Below the pieces are notes generated by a model, which had not been told where the DNA came from, did not search any database, and was given only the letters and a program-made list of their open reading frames with translations. This document shows positions 34,041-47,041 of a stretch of 64,000 nt of DNA, one piece after another; position 1 is the first letter of the stretch; each line of letters opens with the position of its first letter. The stretch lies in contig JAKSXM010000007.1 of NCBI GenBank assembly GCA_022575985.1, positions 55,334,501 through 55,398,500 on the forward strand, in the 5' to 3' direction. Both the position numbers and the translations under genes were made by a program. This stretch comes from Anagrus nilaparvatae. Its lineage: Eukaryota > Arthropoda > Insecta > Hymenoptera > Mymaridae.

Positions 34041-36284
34041 TACTCCCCCCTTTGAGAGGTTGCTCTCAAAAATATTGTTTAAAAGTTTTCTTTTATGATC
34101 TTAAATATATATATATATGAGCGTTTTGAAGTTTCATTTGTCTTGATGACCCCATAATAGAGATGTTGAGTTACTTGCTTTGCGTACAATTGTAGCAAAA
34201 TGATTTTGTTGATTTAAGTTTCTGAGTTAGTGCGAAGCTTATGTTCTAAGTTTCTGAGTTGAATTTCTTCTTGAAACTTCAGTTACTTGGTTTAAGCAGT
34301 TTGCAAAGGGATGGCCAATATGATCAGAGCCTTTTGCTTAGACTCATTTAAAATAATAAATAGTTTAAAGCTCAAAAACAATTAAATAAGAAATTTAAAT
34401 TATTATTAAAATGTAATAAATTATTGATTTATATAATTGTGAAAATCTGAAAGAAAAAGTTTGAAAATTTTAAAATATTTAAGAAATTTTGTTTTATGAT
34501 CTCATGAATAGCCATTGTAAATGTTTCTAAAATTTTGGCTTCAGAATATTTTAATTTCAAATTCTCATTACCATTTGAAATCCGGCTTCATAAAAATTGT
34601 AGTTTGCGAAAAATTTGTATCTCAATATATTAATATATTTTGCATAATTTCATTTAAAATGCAAAATACATACGATTTTAAAAAATATATTAGTATGAAA
34701 ATAGGGAATTCGCGTATATGAATATTGGCAACCCTAAAGCAAAAGGCTTAATTATGTACTTACAATTAACTATTTTAGATTGTAACATTTTTGTTTTATC
34801 TGACATTGTTTTTTTTTTTTTTTAAATTTAGAATGCCTTGAGTGAAATTACATTATTTGTTTAACGCAAATTTTTAATCAACTTGAATATTTTTCTATTA
34901 TGAAATCTATATTTTCTGTTATAAGTTCCATATTGCTGTAAATGTTACTAAATTATTTTCATACGTAAACGTAATTATTAAATTTTTATGTTTTTATTAA
35001 ACTAAAGAAACGTTTTTAGTAATCGTAATAATAAATAAAAAATATAAATTAGATTTATCTTTCAATACGCTAAACGTAATTTTACTAAAATTATCATTAT
35101 GTAAATTATTAAAATTAATATTTTTGAATTGCGCCTATTAATACTGCTGCGTTTTTAGGAAACATGTGATCTTATAAGGTGATATTTTACTCAATTCATG
35201 GAGTGCATTATTGTTAATAATAAATATAATAGGATTTTATCGTTAATCGGCATTTTATGTGTAGTATTTATAATTTAATTCCTATAAATGCATGAATCAT
35301 TATAAAATCCCGTTTTTTTTGTTGAAAAATCGTCGATAAATTTTAAATTTTTTACGAGTATAGCTTATAGAAGGTAGATGTGTCATTATTTTTATACGTT
35401 TGTTATACTTTAAATGTTTATGATTGAAACATTAAATTGCTAGAATGTATGAACCTTCAAAATGGCGATGCACTTGAAATGTGGTTCACATATTCATGAA
35501 TATTTAGCTTTTGCGCGTTTGAGATGCACAAGTATGTTCTGCTGACTATGCAGTTAAATGTAGCTTGCTTTTCTCTACAGCAAAAAGCGTAAGTATGCCC
35601 AAGCTGTACGAACTCTTCAAACTTATGTGAATGTGGCTCGTATGTAGTTTGGTATTACGCATACTTATTAATGAAAATATTCATCTTTAATATTTTGTAT
35701 TATTGTTGTGTGAATATTACACCCTTAGGTAATTAAAATTTGCCCAAGCATAAAACCTTAATAAATAATAAATGCATCTTTTTTATATAAGTATTATAGA
35801 TGCTAAAATTATGAATTCCTATTCTAATATTTCTGAAATCCTATAAAATTAATTTACAAAATTATGTCTTGCTATTATTATGAAACTTTTTCAAACGGAT
35901 TGAATTTTATTTCAGTTAATTAAAAAACAACGAAATTTGATAATGTCAAATATTGTATGAAAAATATTAAATTATAAAAATTAAGCGTAAATAATATGAT
36001 TATTATCGATACTTTAATATATTCGTTACATTGAAAATTTAATTATTGCGCACTAGAATTATTTATATAAAATATTATTTTTAACTTCCAAATATACTAC
36101 ATTATTATTATATTAAATATTCTGTATTAACGTATCAAATTTGATTTTAAAAGATCCTATAACCTTTTTTGTTCATCAAGGTCATTATCAAAAACTTATA
36201 ACTGGTTTGAGTTTTCATACAACCAACGATCATGGAAGTTGTTCACTTATAACAACAGTTTTAAAGTATACTTCCTAGTTATTA

Positions 36285-36430
36285 TAAGCCCTAAAACCGA
36301 AATAACAATAATTCCTATTCCTAATTATCCTAAGTCTATAAACCTAAAGTATTCTAAGTTCTTGTTCTCATCACACCTACCAAATTATTCTAAGTCCCTA
36401 AATCGAAAATATTTTAAGTCCATTTCTCCC
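36285..36430 (-). repeat. 31-bp minisatellite family, minus orientation
   Basis: Reads CTAAGTCxxTAAAxCxxAAA repeatedly, the reverse complement of the array at 26740-26990. It is located inside the LARD-like element. Confidence 0.65.
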
Positions 36431-37848
36431 CCCCTGCCAAGCTGAACTTTTTCAAACACCCAATCCAATGAATTTGTTCCAAGTTAATAAACTAATTAAC
36501 TATTTTAAAAGTTACTTTAATTGAACAAATAAAACGTCAATACTTATTTTATGAAAGTTAAATCTTTTAATTAGTATTATCATGTAACAATAATTAAAAG
36601 CTGTCGTTAAAAACGGGAAGAGCAAAGAAAACCATTACACGTATAAATATGACTTTAGAAGTATTCGATTCTAACTAAAATATATTCAGCTCAGTGGTAT
36701 TCAGGTTTGCAATATAAAAATTATTTAATCGATAGTACTTCTAAAACATAACAACAAAATTGGAATTTTTTTCGGTATTAGGTAGAGCTTCGCTCTATAA
36801 AACATATCCGTAAAAACGATCCAAATGTTTGGCTTTTACACTAGATTTAAAATAATTTGTTTATGAAAGTAAATACTGATTAAAAAAAATTTAATTTTGT
36901 AAATAGTTTATGATTTTTCGAGTAACCTTGATATATCCATGTAAAAGACCAATATCGGTAAAGTATTTCTTACCCGTAGGCTGTAACTACCAATTTTTTA
37001 ATAAATATTCGATAAGACATTTTAAATTTTGAAAATATGATTTTCGCGAGTAAATTAAAGCATAAAAATAATGCAAAATTTTGTCTTTTTATTAGGCTTT
37101 ATTTATTCAATAATGCTATATTGATATTTTTACGTAGTTGAACGACACGAAATTTGAAATGCTTTATTTTTTCTACGCCTTTTTAATAAATAAATTTAAA
37201 AATAGCAATATCTTAAAAATCAGAATATGCTCAATTTATGAATGGAAATACATGTCGATTTCTTTCGATTGACATTCAATGTTTCTTTTTGCTTATTAAT
37301 GATTTTTAATAAAAGTAATATTTTAAAGTAATAAAAATCGAAATGAAAAAGAAATGTTAAATATTCCATTTTTAATTATTTTTAGACATTAAAATTGATT
37401 TACAGCAACATAGAACTTTTACAAATAAGTATTGAAAGATTTCTATTGTAATAAGCGTACTTACAAGTATTTCCTTTATATTTTACAAAATTTGATCTCA
37501 TGATTTTAAAGAAAATGTGCAACAATACAATAATTATTTTACCTGATACATAAATATGTGAGACGCACTATATTGAAAAATCAAGACTATTAATTTATAT
37601 TTACATAGAAATAATTATGAAGATTAAATATTATTAAATATTATTTAAAAATAAAATTAATGCATATACATCTTTTACAACATAGAAATAATGAAGTTTT
37701 TAAAGTCAATTGCTTTTTAAGCTTAAACACTGCTAAGTCTTAATAATTTTTGATATTTATCACTATTTATTAATATAATTATTTGTCGAATATTGTTTAA
37801 TACTGTTCTAACTTTACATAACTACCTCACAGGATTAGCACCAAAAAA

Positions 37849-38288
37849 TGTACCGTAGGAAACTGATTAGATTTGTGTAATGTAGCAAAATAAAAAATAC
37901 TTTTAATTGTGACATTGAAATTTTATTGTGTCCTGCTTGAGTTACAAAAGCAGACTAATTATTTATCAAAATTTCTATGGATTATTCATCTCTTGACGTT
38001 TTATTGTGTAAGAGAAAGAAGTTCTCAATATAAGCAATTTGCAAACGTCAAAAGAAGAAACCTATACATAAATACTTCGTTACAAAAAAATAAGGCACTC
38101 AAATTGCCAAATAAATATGATATTATGCTTACAGCGTATTGTATTAAAGATGCAAAATAATAAATATAATACATATGAATAATACAAAAATTATGTTGTT
38201 TACTATCGATAAATATATAGTGCGTCATTTTATTTAAAAATATAAATTCTAATATGTAAAGTTAGTTATTTTCCGTTCCTACGGAACA
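37849..38288 (-). repeat. LARD-like element, 5' LTR
   Basis: Identical to 33601-34040. Bounded outside by TTATT, matching the other flank. Confidence 0.9.
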
Positions 38289-38804
38289 TTATTTGTGAAA
38301 TTATTATAAATAATAAAAAATTTGAATTTTATTTATGTAATAAATGTATGGTGTACACCGCGAGAAAAAGTATGAGATGAGTGATAATTAGAGTTAAATA
38401 TATAAAGATTCCTTGTTTGATTTGCTATTCTATTCGGACCCGGTATAACATCATTGTAAAAAATAAAGAAGTGAGATTCCTTGTTTGATTAATGCCACGA
38501 ACTGGATCCTAAATAATATCGAGAATTTTTGTAAAATTGAATAGAACATTAAATTTATTAAATAAACTAATTATCAATAAAAATCTATTTTTCTTATTTT
38601 ATTTTATTGTTAGTGTGTGATGTGAGTTTTTATGAGTGTGTTATCCAATTAAATATCTTATGTGATTTTTGAATAAAATTAGTTAGCTAAAATTTTAGAT
38701 TGAAAGTCATTAATTATATAAAATTTAAATTATTTAAATTAAATTTTTCGGGCTTTGATTCTTGATTTTTAAAATAAAAATTTGAAGATAATTAGTCTCG
38801 TTAT

Positions 38805-39450
38805 AGTGGAAAATAATGTTCCTACGAAAAAATTTGTAATAGCATTTTGTTTGTACATTTTTCTCGCCATCATTTTTTTATTCAGGTAAATTTTTTATAT
38901 TTTGAACCGTTAACGAGATATTTTGAAAAAACTAAAAAAAATTTCTTTTTGCCCTAATTATTTGGCACTTCCGCTATTTAATTAAAACTTGCAAAGAAAT
39001 TTCCTCGCATTGATGCGATGAAAAAAAGAAATTATTGTAGAAAAACAATTTTTTATTAATTTTTTTTACGTTTCAAGTCATTTAAAATCGGTCGAGCAAA
39101 AAAAATTAATTCCGGTAATCTCAAGCGGAATTTCGTTAGTTACAGGCATATTTCCGCTAACCACAATATTTCCACTTTAGATAAACCGATTTTTTTTTCA
39201 TTTTATCAAACTTTATCACTCTAAAGCAGTAAAAATTTTTATTTTTTCAAAACGTGTAATTTGGCGCTAACTTAATTTTCATTTTCCGCGGAAAATAATG
39301 TTCCTACGAAAAAATTTGTAATAACATTTTTTTTGTAAAATTTTCTCGGGATCATTTTTGATTACAGTAATTTTTTTAAATTTTGAACCGTTAATCAGAT
39401 ATTTTGAAAAAACTGAAAAAACTTTGTTTTTGCCCTAATTATTTGGCCTT
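38805..39450 (+). repeat. two-copy tandem repeat, about 485-bp period
   Basis: The block GGAAAATAATGTTCCTACGA through TTTTGCCCTAATTATTTGGC occurs at about 38810-38975 and again at about 39292-39453. Direct repeat D copy 2 (39100-39290) fills the space between. The second block is part of the inner inverted arm. Confidence 0.75.
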
Positions 39451-39689
39451 TCCTTATACGATGGCCTTGTAAAAGTTGGCTTATCTGAAAGTGCGTCTTT
39501 TCAAGTTTTATTTTTAACCATGGCTAGCCTGACAAGGAAATACTTCAGACTTTAAAGTAATTTTAGACTTTGTTTCTTAAATATATTTTAACTATTATTA
39601 AATATATTTTTTTTAAAAGTATACTTTGTTATGAAAACATTGTGCAAAATAAAAACAAGGTGAAAGACAGCGAAGATACAATAAAATTA

Positions 39690-40140
<451 letters not shown>

Positions 40141-40261
40141 AAAAAGTTAAAACAAAATAAGCTAATGATAAACTTTTAGAAATCTGAGTATAATGAATTA
40201 AACTTTGAAATTATTGAAATTGAAATTGTAAAACTGTTTAATAATGGACACAAGATTTAGT

Positions 40262-41335
40262 TGGTACAATAATTATAGATAACGTTATATCTTCAAAGTC
40301 AATTAATTTGAATGACTTGACTCATCAATTTCAAGATTTAGGAACAAAAGAAATACATTTATTGACAGATAGTGCCAGTAACCTAGTACATTTAGAAACC
40401 AGAAACTGCGAAGGATTAAGTCTAGATCCAGTAATATCCAAAAAAGGTGGCCATTCTGTAACGGATTGTATGGAAGGATCAACAGCGCATAAGCTACCTA
40501 CATCTAGTTTTATTAAAGTAAACAGAAGTTCAACTGGAAAAAAGTAAATTTTAAACATTTACTTATTTTTTGTTAAGTTAATTCATTTTAAGAATTAAAC
40601 TAAATATTTTAGTACTCCATCTTATGCTCCATTAATAACCACTAACTCATCTAAGTTACCTGCCTGTTTTATCCTAAAAGCAAAAAAATGCCTATTTGTT
40701 TAGAGTTAATACGCAGGGTGCAAAATGTTACTTGAGCTTTAATGTACAGATTTATCGGCACCAACTCCTCTTTTAAGAATGATTGTAAGGTATGCAAGTG
40801 AACAAAAGTTAGATTGTCAAAATAATAGAGGACTATATGTGGTAAGTGATTTCTTTAAAAATAAAAAAAACATATTTTTTTAACATTAAATTTAATTTCA
40901 GTTGCCTCCTGACCAGCAACATTGTTACGTTATGACAGAAAATAGAAATATAGAAAGTGCATTAGTAGGAAGCATTCCATTTACACACCCAGCACATATT
41001 CCTCAAATTTTAGTCTAATTACGTCAACAAGCCTTATTTAATACTTTAATTTCCAGTTGCGTGAGGTCAATGGCAAAGCAAGAAATTGAAAATGCTACGG
41101 TGTTTGATATTAGTGCTTTATCGTGGTAGTATATATCAATAAGCTTAGAGCATTCCTTTGAGGAGGCAATGGCAACAGCAGAGTTAGATTTAACTGATAT
41201 ATCTGCTACAAAATGCCAACTATAATTATGGTGTAAATATGACAAACACAGAACAGTCTTTGGAACTTGGGGAAAAGTTCGTCAGAGTTGTCTTAGCATT
41301 CCCATTACAATGAGAACATGATTAAAAACTTGGTA
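40262..41335 (+). pseudogene. MED1: Mediator subunit 1 fragment with retained introns
   Basis: Three exon-like pieces read as the conserved N-terminal part of MED1, the nuclear Mediator subunit that links activators to RNA polymerase II. Recognisable are G-G-H-S-V-T-D-C-M-E-G-S and A-H-K-L-P-T; Y-A-P-L-I-T-T-N and K-L-P-A-C-F; L-P-P-D-Q-Q-H-C-Y, S-I-P-F-T-H-P-A-H, L-R-Q-Q-A-L-F-N-T-L-I-S-S-C-V-R, and E-E-A-M-A-T-A-E-L-D-L. Two GT-AG introns are still present: 40544-40612 (69 nt) and 40842-40901 (60 nt). There are stops at about 40727, 41017, 41127 and 41224 and frameshifts near 40680 and 40750. The identification is from memory of the family and needs a search. It was copied at DNA level, not from spliced mRNA. 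Confidence 0.7.
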
Positions 41336-42031
41336 AGGCCGAACTTCTTTACTAAATTCAATGACAAGTGGTATAAATGGACATTTTAATAACATTAATT
41401 CAATGAATATACAGACATCAATGATCAAAATGGTAAAGGAGGACCAGAATTTAAAGCAGTGGATATAAAATTAAATTTAACAGCAGCATTCTTTTTTAGA
41501 TGAGAATAGTATCGGGTTACCTGCATATTCCGGCTAATCCAATACATTTCAAACGAGTGAGTTTGTTATTTATATTTTTTTTATTATTTCCGGGGGTGCT
41601 TTCTATAACTAAAATATATCAAAATTTAAATTTTTTAATAAAGAATCATTTAATAACACATTTAAGGGTTAAGTTAAGGTTTAAATAATAATTAATTATA
41701 GTTTTAGTTGGGATTTTTAATTTGAGGTTAAGAAATCATATGGTATACGTATGAAACATCAGCGATATGATTATTGAAGTTATTAATGGTAAAAGTAGAT
41801 GCAAAATAAATATGTAAGACCTAAAATTTCAAATAATCAGTAGCAGTCATCCAACACAACAAACTTAGAATAAAAATTGATAGCAATTACCAAATAGTAT
41901 ATTAAGTATCAAGAGCGTAAAAGTTTCGGCACTAGCGTGAGCACTAGCACGAGTGCTCGGCGAAGCCGGACACGAGTGATTTGTATTCACGCTCGTGTCT
42001 AAAGTATTTCGCCCATGGTGCTTACACTATT

Positions 42032-42108
42032 TTTTGCCCCCCTAGGCGTAGAACGAGTTCAAAAAATTCTTTACGCACGAGTTTTACGCCCGGGAGGGCA
42101 AAAAATAT
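42032..42108. repeat. GC-rich hairpin
   Basis: TTTTTTGCCCCCCTAGGCGT pairs with ACGCCCGGGAGGGCAAAAAA, with diverged arms of about 30 bp. The preceding 41935-41995 also has GC-rich inverted words (GAGTGCTCGGC, CACGAGTG, CACGCTCGTG). Probably one small foldback element. Confidence 0.6.
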
Positions 42109-42473
42109 CTTTTTTATTCATTTTCAGCTTTAAAAAAGCGAAGTTGGGCCCAGTAAGGTCTGTAGTGTCCAAAATATAAAAAAATCACCAAAAGTGTTCC
42201 CCTACAAAAAACATACAATAAAAATGGTAGTAACTACCAAAACATCTTTTTTTTATTTAGAGCCGTATAAAAGCTTTTTTGGGTTTAAAAAATAGGCCTT
42301 GTTTTTTTAACATGGTACATGCTCATTGGGAGGGGTACCCGAGAAATTCTCTTTAGGGAGGGGATGGTGAAAAAGTGACGTTTTTAGAAGGAGGGAAGTG
42401 TGAATTGGACTTAAAATATTTTCGATTTAGGGGCCTTTGGTGCAAAAGTCGTGAGGGACTTTTAGGGACTTCT

Positions 42474-42929
42474 GACGCCATTTTTTTTTACCAGAAAAAA
42501 AAGTGAACAAAGATGAGTTGAACAGAAAAAAATGAACAAAAAAAGTTGAACATAGAAATTTTTGAACAAAAAAAATTGAACATAAAAATTTTTGAACAAA
42601 AAAAGTTGACCAAAATTTTTTGACAAAAAAAAAAAATAAAAAATTAATGAGAAAATGAACATAAGAAGTTGAACATAGAAATTTTCAAGTTTTTTCTTTT
42701 TTTTAAGTTTGATCAACTTAAAAATTTCTACGTTCAACTTCTTATGTTCATTTTTTCATTTACTTTTTATTTTTTTTTTGTCAAAAAATTTTGGTCAACT
42801 TTTTTTGTTCAAAAATTTTTATGTTCAATTTTTTTTGTTCAAAAATTTCTATGTTTAACTTTTTTTGTTCATTTTTTTCTGTTCAACTCAACTTTGTTCA
42901 CTTTTTTTTCTGGTCAAAAAAATGGCGTC
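42474..42929. mobile_element. long palindromic foldback MITE
   Basis: Almost the whole 456 bp is one inverted repeat, with arms of about 215 bp meeting near 42700. Ends GACGCCATTTTTTT and AAAAAAATGGCGTC. The arms consist of GTTGAACA/TTTTTTGTTCAA-type subrepeats. The mirrored 91- and 100-codon frames on the two strands are a palindrome effect. Confidence 0.8.
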
Positions 42930-44708
42930 GGACTTCTTTGCCAAAAGGATAAATACAGTGGCAGTAGTTAAAATTTTATAATATAGAGAGATATATAATT
43001 ATATGTATAATATAAATTTATCTACTAATAATATAATTAATTATTTAAATTTTGAATTATTATTATTATTATTTTTAATTAATATAATAGAGTAAATAAC
43101 ACGTATTCAAAATAATTATATTGAAAATAAAATATTCGATAATCGATTTTTTTTTATAAATGTATGTTTATATTTTTTTACTACCTACATACAATACTAT
43201 ATTCATTACATTCCCATTCGTTATATATGATCGTAAATGCATGATATGTTTCTAATATATTAAATCGCGTGACAAGTTGCGTACAGTCAGAATGATGAAT
43301 ATAAGTGATATACCATCATATTTTGTATTTTTTTTTTTTAATACATGATACATGTAAAAATATACATGGACTATTTTTTTTAAACTCAACTTTATTCCCA
43401 GTCCAGAAGTGCAGGTAATTTGCAATAAATTTGATTGCTTTTAATTTACAAAAAAAGGTAAGTTTTCTTTCCTTGTTGGCCTTTTACGCGTAATTAAGGT
43501 CAAGTTCTTACTTTCGGTACCCAGCGGGTCATTAGTTGATAATCGAAAATTGAAAAAATAAAAATTAAATTAGAATACTGGTAAATTTAAGTTTTTTTTT
43601 GTGTTTAAAGTTACTAATAATCAAAACAAAGAAAATTAGTTTCTTTTTAATACATTCTTCAAATAGTTTTTTTTTAGGTACTTTTTAATTCTTATAAATT
43701 CTTGAAATAGTTAAATTTTAACTGATGATGAAATTATAAGTCCAAAACAAAAACGTTAAATCGCAAAATCATAGTTTTTATATGTTAATTTTCGGAATTA
43801 GCAATTTAGAGGGTCATTTTTCTTCATGAAATCATATTCTTTTTGTACACTTATTAGCTGCCAAAAAAATGTAGACGTTGCGCTCTACCTTTTTTATTTT
43901 GGATCAGTACTTTCAGAAATATCAGTAGTTAAGATAGACATATTGTGAGACCTAAACAGCGCCTGCAAAACTTTTCGAGAATGTTAGTATTTTTTACCCT
44001 AAGTTTAATTTATTTAAATTCATAGGATATTAAAAAAAATATACATAATTGCAGATTTTACTCTAATTTATTCAAAAAATTACAATTTTTTCGTTTTTTT
44101 TTCAATTTATGTTTTTATGATTTTTTTGTTAAAAACTCCAAACAAAAGTCATTTGGCCTTTTTTTATAAGGTATGAACATCTCCTAAAAAAATTTTGGCT
44201 AAAATATAATTAAAGGTTTAACCATAAAACGTATTTTAGTAGTTGGGGTCCGTCAGACTCATGTGCAGGCTATGAGATTTTCAAGAGGCGTGCAGGTTAA
44301 AGGTTAACAACGGTTGCATTTTTATTAACGACAATTCTTGCGATTTGAGAAAATTTTTGAGTAATCTTTTTCTTTTCAATTTTTCTGATTTTTGAATTTC
44401 CATGCATTGCTTTAAAAGGCTGTCGTAGACAACATGTGAAAGCAAACCAAGGTATTTAAAATAAACCCTTTTCCCGTCGATTTGAGACAATCCTACATTT
44501 GTTTTAATTTTTGGACAGTAAGGGGTTTCTCAGTTAAAAAGAATCACCCATATATATTATATAATATTGTATACACTACTTTGAATGACTACGATAAACT
44601 TTTTTTTTCATCCATTAACTTAATTAATTTTCTTACAAAGGTTAATTATTACATCTTTTTTTATCTATTTTTTTCATTTATATATGGCTTAATATTTTCA
44701 TTTTTAGT
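42930..44708. other. AT-rich stretch, no gene recognised
   Basis: Homopolymers and short microsatellites. A 69-codon minus frame at 44281-44490 has no recognisable domain. Confidence 0.4.
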
Positions 44709-45067
44709 TTAACTCTTTCCTGAGGAATTGCTCTCACCACAAGTCACGTGATACACGCTTTACGCAGTTTATTTTACTTTATTAATATATATGTGTCACA
44801 CTTCCTATAACTATATTAAAATAATCGGTACTTAAGAAAAAAATTGTAATCCGAATCTAATAAAATATCCAACGTACTTTAAATTTTAGACTTTAATAAA
44901 AAAATAAAATAAAAATAGTCTCAGTTTTACATCAAACTCAGTGATATGAGTGTATAAATATTATACACACAAAAATTGTTAAATCGGTAAATGAACATAC
45001 ATATATTGTAAATTTTAATATTGTGAGAAAAAAATTTTTTTAATTTTTATTAATTATGTAATTTTAG

Positions 45068-45103
45068 CTTGATAAGGTCAACAAATCAGTTGACGAAACG
45101 TCG
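45068..45103 (+). other. hammerhead-like / Penelope-type 3' motif
   Basis: CTTGATAAG, then GTCAAC pairing with GTTGAC over a 6-nt loop, then GAAACGTCG, followed within 20 bp by AATAAA. The pattern xTGATxA - stem - GAAAC is the hammerhead core known from Penelope-like elements. The first strand here has extra and changed bases, so cleavage activity is doubtful. Confidence 0.4.
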
Positions 45104-45312
45104 CTTTAACAACAGCAATAAAAAAATTTTGTAAACTATATACATAAATTTTTTCATTTTATTCCATTTGGTCAATAAATTCAAAAAATATTCTATAAAT
45201 TAATATATTAATTTATTTAAAATAAAATACTTGATAAATCATTTGTAAATAATTAATATTTTTATATTTAATGAATAAAAATAACGTTAAACGTTACTAC
45301 ATAGATGTAGTA

Positions 45313-45740
45313 CACTGTAAAAAGTAACTTTCTTAAATTAACAAAAATAATAGAATATTTTAAAAAATTAGTAAATTTTCGAAAAAATTTGTAAATATTC
45401 GAAAAAAATCGTAAATTAACTAAATTTCGTATATTATCGAAAAATGCGAGAATTCTCGATTTTTTTTTGTGAATTTACGAAAAAAGTTGGAAATTCACAA
45501 CTATTTTTCGTAAATTTACAACTATTTTTTGTAAATTTTCGAAAAAAAATCGTAAAATTATCAATGTTTCTTGCGAATTTACAAAAAAAAAATCGAGAAT
45601 ACTCGAATTTTTTGTTAATATACTAAATTTAGTAAATTTACGATTTTTATCGAATAATTACAAATTTTTTCGAAAATTTACTAATTTTTCGTAAATGTTC
45701 TAATTTTTTTGTTAATATAAGAAAGTTACTTTTTACAGCG
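45313..45740. mobile_element. TA-flanked foldback MITE, family E copy 1
   Basis: Ends CACTGTAAAAAGTAACTTTC and its inverted form, each bordered by TA. The whole 428 bp folds on itself with GTAAATTT/TTCGAAAA subrepeats. Other copies are at 47042-47711 and 57527-57646. Tc1/mariner-type mobilisation is likely from the TA duplication. Confidence 0.8.
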
Positions 45741-46019
45741 TACTACTCCATACACGCATACTAATGTAAGTCACACAGAGATAGATTTAGGGAGATTTCC
45801 CAGGAAAGAGTTAAGACTAAGTAAGTAATTTTTTCGTTAATTTTGGAATATTGTAAGACATTTTTATATAATTTATACTTGTAATTTTTATATTTGATAA
45901 TTGGATCATTTATTAGATTTATATTAATCCTAAATTAACCTCTAAAAATATTACTACCACAACATTTGAAATGTTCTTTTTTTTTTTTTTGAAATTTGGA
46001 TTAAAATGGACAACTTGCA

Positions 46020-46200
46020 TAGAATAGAGGGCAAAAAAATATTATCAATTTAGGGACTTATTATATTTTTGAATTAGTGACATAGGATACGCTTTTAGGA
46101 AATCAGAAAAGTTTGGGTTTAGAATCTTTATTTCTAGTAAAGGTAATAATAACAAATTATAAAAATAGCAAATTGTATTGTAATTTTGCGTAACGATTTT
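46020..46200 (+). repeat. 31-bp minisatellite family, plus orientation
   Basis: TTTAGGGACTTATTAT, TTTTAGGAAATCAGAAAAGT and GTTTAGAATCTT precede CTAGTAAAGGTAATAATAAC, matching the end of the array at 26740-26990. Confidence 0.65.
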
Positions 46201-47041
46201 GTATTATATCTTGCCCTCAGCTATAATTAAACATGTTCCATGCATTTTGGTTGTGTTTACACAAACCGATTATAAGTTATAGAGCGTAATGTGTGGATTC
46301 GTATACGATAAGATTTATAACTGCATTATTATTCTACTTGCAGCACAAGGGAGTATAAAGATGTAATATGCGAGTAGTAATGAACTTTTATTTGTATATT
46401 AATACTAAGATTGAAATTTTATTTTTCTACTAACAAGAATAGACTCTCTTTGCGTATTAGTGAAAATATAGGGAGTGTATTATCAACTATTTTACCTAAT
46501 GGAGTATAAATGTATAGAAACTACCTAGAACATTTTCATGGCTACTCGCAACAACTAATTACAAATATATTTAAATGTATCCTTTTTAAAATATAAAATT
46601 CATATTTTTTAACTCATATACATGTCTAATGTATAATATTTTATATCTTAATGTTATATCTAAATATGACTGTTGCTTTACAAAAGTAACAAATCATGCA
46701 TATCAAATATACACAGTAGCTATTTCATGGCAACTGAAACAGTCAAGAAATTTTTTTAGTGAACAAAATTATGCATATTAAAAAATTACATTCCTAGAAT
46801 TTAAGCAGACAATTATTTTCTTGTCAGTTACCAGAAATCACGCGCTCTACATTTATCACCACTTTCAAAGAATAATCGTCTACAAATTTTGGGCATAAAA
46901 AAGTCTAACTGTAACAGTTTGCATGCAATTCGGACCGATCTTTATTTTTCTAACGATAAGTCCTACAATATAATTTTGATGAAAATATTGTTTTAATTAT
47001 AATTTTTGTTTTTCATCGCATTATTATTGGGTGAAGCTCTA
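46201..47041. other. AT-rich stretch, nothing recognised
   Basis: No coding or repeat partner found within the window. Confidence 0.4.

Larger units (their letters stand above)
33601..38288 (-). mobile_element. coding-empty LTR retrotransposon (LARD-like), very young
   Basis: Two identical 440-bp direct repeats (33601-34040 and 37849-38288) start TG, end CA, and are flanked by the 5-bp duplication TTATT (33596-33600 and 38289-38293). The 3.8-kb interior has no gag, pol or other recognisable protein, so the element depends on enzymes from elsewhere. Polarity is inferred as minus: a purine run AAAGGGGGGAGTA lies directly before the LTR at 33601-34040 on that strand, and TGGTGCTAATCCTGTGAG, a possible primer-binding site, lies just inside the other LTR. 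It is inserted in the 30723-41790 composite. Confidence 0.85.
44709..45814. mobile_element. piggyBac-like non-autonomous element, TTAA ends
   Basis: TTAA at both ends (44709-44712 and 45811-45814), with inverted termini CTCTTTCCTG / CAGGAAAGAG. TTAA followed by C-x-C-T-T-T is the usual end of insect piggyBac elements. The interior (about 1.1 kb) holds no transposase but does carry a nested TA-flanked foldback (45313-45740). Confidence 0.7.

Noticed and set aside
33661..38160. The same 83-codon frame at 33661-33912 and 37909-38160, and a 67-codon minus frame in both places
   Set aside because: They lie in the two identical LTRs of one element. The repetition comes from the LTR pair and there is no coding character.
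42462..42971. Two similar frames on opposite strands (91 and 100 codons)
   Set aside because: Mirror images produced by the palindrome at 42474-42929.
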